This document shows positions 63,040 through 64,000 of a stretch of DNA of 64,000 bases, in pieces. The notes beneath the pieces were generated by a model that saw only the letters and a program-made list of their open reading frames with translations, was not told where the DNA came from and did no database searches. Origin of the DNA: Streptomyces sp. NBC_00708 (GTDB lineage Bacteria; Actinomycetota; Actinomycetes; Streptomycetales; Streptomycetaceae); assembly GCA_036226585.1 (NCBI GenBank), contig CP108997.1, positions 1,860,001 through 1,924,000 on the forward strand, read 5' to 3'. Both the position numbers and the translations under genes were made by a program. The number at the start of each line of letters is the position of its first letter. The first letter of the stretch is position 1.

Positions 63040-63645
63040 ATGGATGCCGTACGTGTGGCGCTGCTGCGTGAAGTGCTCGCCAGGACCCAGTGGCCCGCCG
63101 CCGCCCGGCGGTTCGCCGGCGCGCTCCGCTCCTCCGTGGTTCCGCACGGCGGCGGGCTGCTGCTGGTGGGGACCGAGGTGTACGAGCCCTGGCACCTGGC
63201 CGCCCACCTGGTCGACGAGTCCACCTGGTCGGGGCTGCCCGAGCTCCGCCCCACTCTGGTACGCCACCGGGTGGAACCCGGCGACCCGGCCCACCTCGCG
63301 GTCGGCCTCGGCCGGATCGAGGCGGCCGGGCGGGGCGAGACGCTGCTCGTGGTGACGCCGGAGCGCCCCGGCGAGGGTCTGCTGGAGCGGGTCCACGACG
63401 CCCGCCGGGCCGGCGCGACGATCCTCTCGCTGGACAACGGCGACCCCCAGGTCCGCGGGCTCGCCCATGAGGCGCTGTCCGTGACGGACGGGGAGGACGT
63501 GGACCTGGACACCGTCCAGCACCTGGTCAGCGCCGCCGCCGGGGAGAACGGCGCGCCCGTACCGCGCGGCGGGCGGCGGACGTTCCGCGACCGGCTGTCC
63601 CGGCTGGCCGACCAGCTGACCGCGCCTCCGCCGCCCCGCTGGTAG
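63040..63645 (+). CDS. hypothetical protein with SIS-like alternation
   Basis: 201 residues, cytoplasmic. The segment GGGLLLVGTEVYEPWHLAAH, the strand LLVVTPERPGEGLLERVHDA and GATILSLDNGDPQVRGLAHE give alternating strands and helices like a sugar-isomerase (SIS) half-domain, but no sugar-phosphate loop is seen. A basic tail follows (GRRTFRDRLSRLADQL). Function unknown. ATG 63040 has no strong RBS. It is divergent from the reductase. Confidence 0.7.
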   Translation: MDAVRVALLREVLARTQWPAAARRFAGALRSSVVPHGGGLLLVGTEVYEPWHLAAHLVDESTWSGLPELRPTLVRHRVEPGDPAHLAVGLGRIEAAGRGETLLVVTPERPGEGLLERVHDARRAGATILSLDNGDPQVRGLAHEALSVTDGEDVDLDTVQHLVSAAAGENGAPVPRGGRRTFRDRLSRLADQLTAPPPPRW

Positions 63646-63723
63646 CGGGGCGGCTCCGGTCGTGCGGTGCCGCCCCGTAATCCGTTTGCATCCCGCACGT
63701 ATCACGACAGACCATGTCTCCTC

Positions 63724-64000
63724 GTGACCTCTCGCACCTCCCTCGCCGCCAGGCTGGCCGCACTGCTTCCCGACCTCTCGCCCTGGCGGTCATCGGCCGA
63801 CTTCCGGCTGCTGTGGGTGCAGGGGATCGTCACCTACTTCGGCAGCTTCATGGCGCTGATCGCGCTGCCGCTCCAGATCAAGGACCTCACCGGCTCCCCC
63901 CTCGCCGTCGGCGCGATGGGCGCGGTCGAGCTGGTGCCGCTGGTCGTATGCGGCCTGTACGGGGGTGCGCTCGCCGACGCCGCGGACCGCCGGAAGATCA
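63724..64000 (+). CDS. MFS transporter, N-terminal part (cut by window end)
   Basis: An open frame from GTG 63724 runs to the right edge (92 codons, no stop). It translates to SPWRSSADFRLLWVQGIVTY, then FGSFMALIALPLQIKDLTGS, then a second helix LVPLVVCGLYGGALADA ending in the basic DRRK loop between helices 2 and 3. This is the usual start of EntS/DHA3-type exporters. Start choice is moderate: no Shine-Dalgarno is clear upstream. Confidence 0.85.
   Translation, partial: MTSRTSLAARLAALLPDLSPWRSSADFRLLWVQGIVTYFGSFMALIALPLQIKDLTGSPLAVGAMGAVELVPLVVCGLYGGALADAADRRKI

Overview
The window is high-GC actinobacterial DNA and almost certainly comes from a Streptomyces chromosome core. The evidence is third-position G/C in nearly every gene, gene-dense packing with 4-nt overlaps, TTG and GTG starts, and the gene content and order: glnII, a maltose operon with malR, glnE, a second GSI-type glutamine synthetase, nadE and panB. 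As far as I remember, this order follows the S. coelicolor region from about SCO2210 to SCO2265. I saw no rRNA, tRNA, CRISPR array, transposase or prophage gene. Both edges cut a gene: a glutamine synthetase II on the left and an MFS transporter on the right.

Left part (1-17.3 kb): the 3' end of glnII; a DUF6891-like protein; a short unlisted ORF (1857-1976, 39 codons with tandem Cys codons) in front of an orphan winged-helix protein; an MMPL exporter divergent from a NarL-type two-component pair; a secreted alpha-L-fucosidase; a MarR regulator divergent from an AhpD-like protein across a perfect 12-bp inverted repeat; a large membrane protein whose cytoplasmic half looks like a decayed sigma factor; a PF10118 protein, flavin/2Fe-2S reductase and TetR trio; a CHMI-type isomerase; and an AfsR-like ATPase without a DNA-binding domain.

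Alpha-glucan block (17.4-33.6 kb): a two-catalytic-module secreted amylopullulanase and a secreted alpha-amylase with a CBM20 break down starch and pullulan outside the cell. MalE, MalF and MalG import maltodextrins (no ATPase is encoded here), and the cytoplasmic GH13 alpha-glucosidase completes the breakdown. Two closely related LacI-type repressors bracket the operon: MalR, divergent from malE, and a second one translationally coupled to the end of the alpha-glucosidase gene. CTTGCA/TGCAAG-type repeats lie in the amylase promoter and in the malE-malR gap.

Nitrogen and housekeeping block (33.7-48.7 kb): a PAP2-type membrane enzyme, GlnE, a PrmC-related methyltransferase, small hypothetical and membrane proteins, a 1180-residue Ser/Thr kinase with two WD40 blocks, a GlnA2-like ligase, a DUF3105 protein, a CBS protein and NAD synthetase. 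Right part (48.8-64 kb): a ~75-bp tandem repeat that runs into the 3' end of an MFS gene; an EEP-family hydrolase; a DHA2 exporter with a TetR gene behind it and a matching operator in front; panB; a DrrAB-like ABC exporter; a full AfsR-like regulator; a cupin-like protein; an M50 protease; a 54-residue membrane protein; an F420-dependent NADP reductase; and a hypothetical protein.

No single stretch looks like a new defence or mobile system. The observations most worth a second look are the Cys-Cys leader-type ORF, the likely di-iron PF10118/reductase pair, the sigma-like membrane protein, the duplicated MalR pair, and a run of genes with a -10-like hexamer 6-8 nt before the start codon, which suggests leaderless mRNAs.
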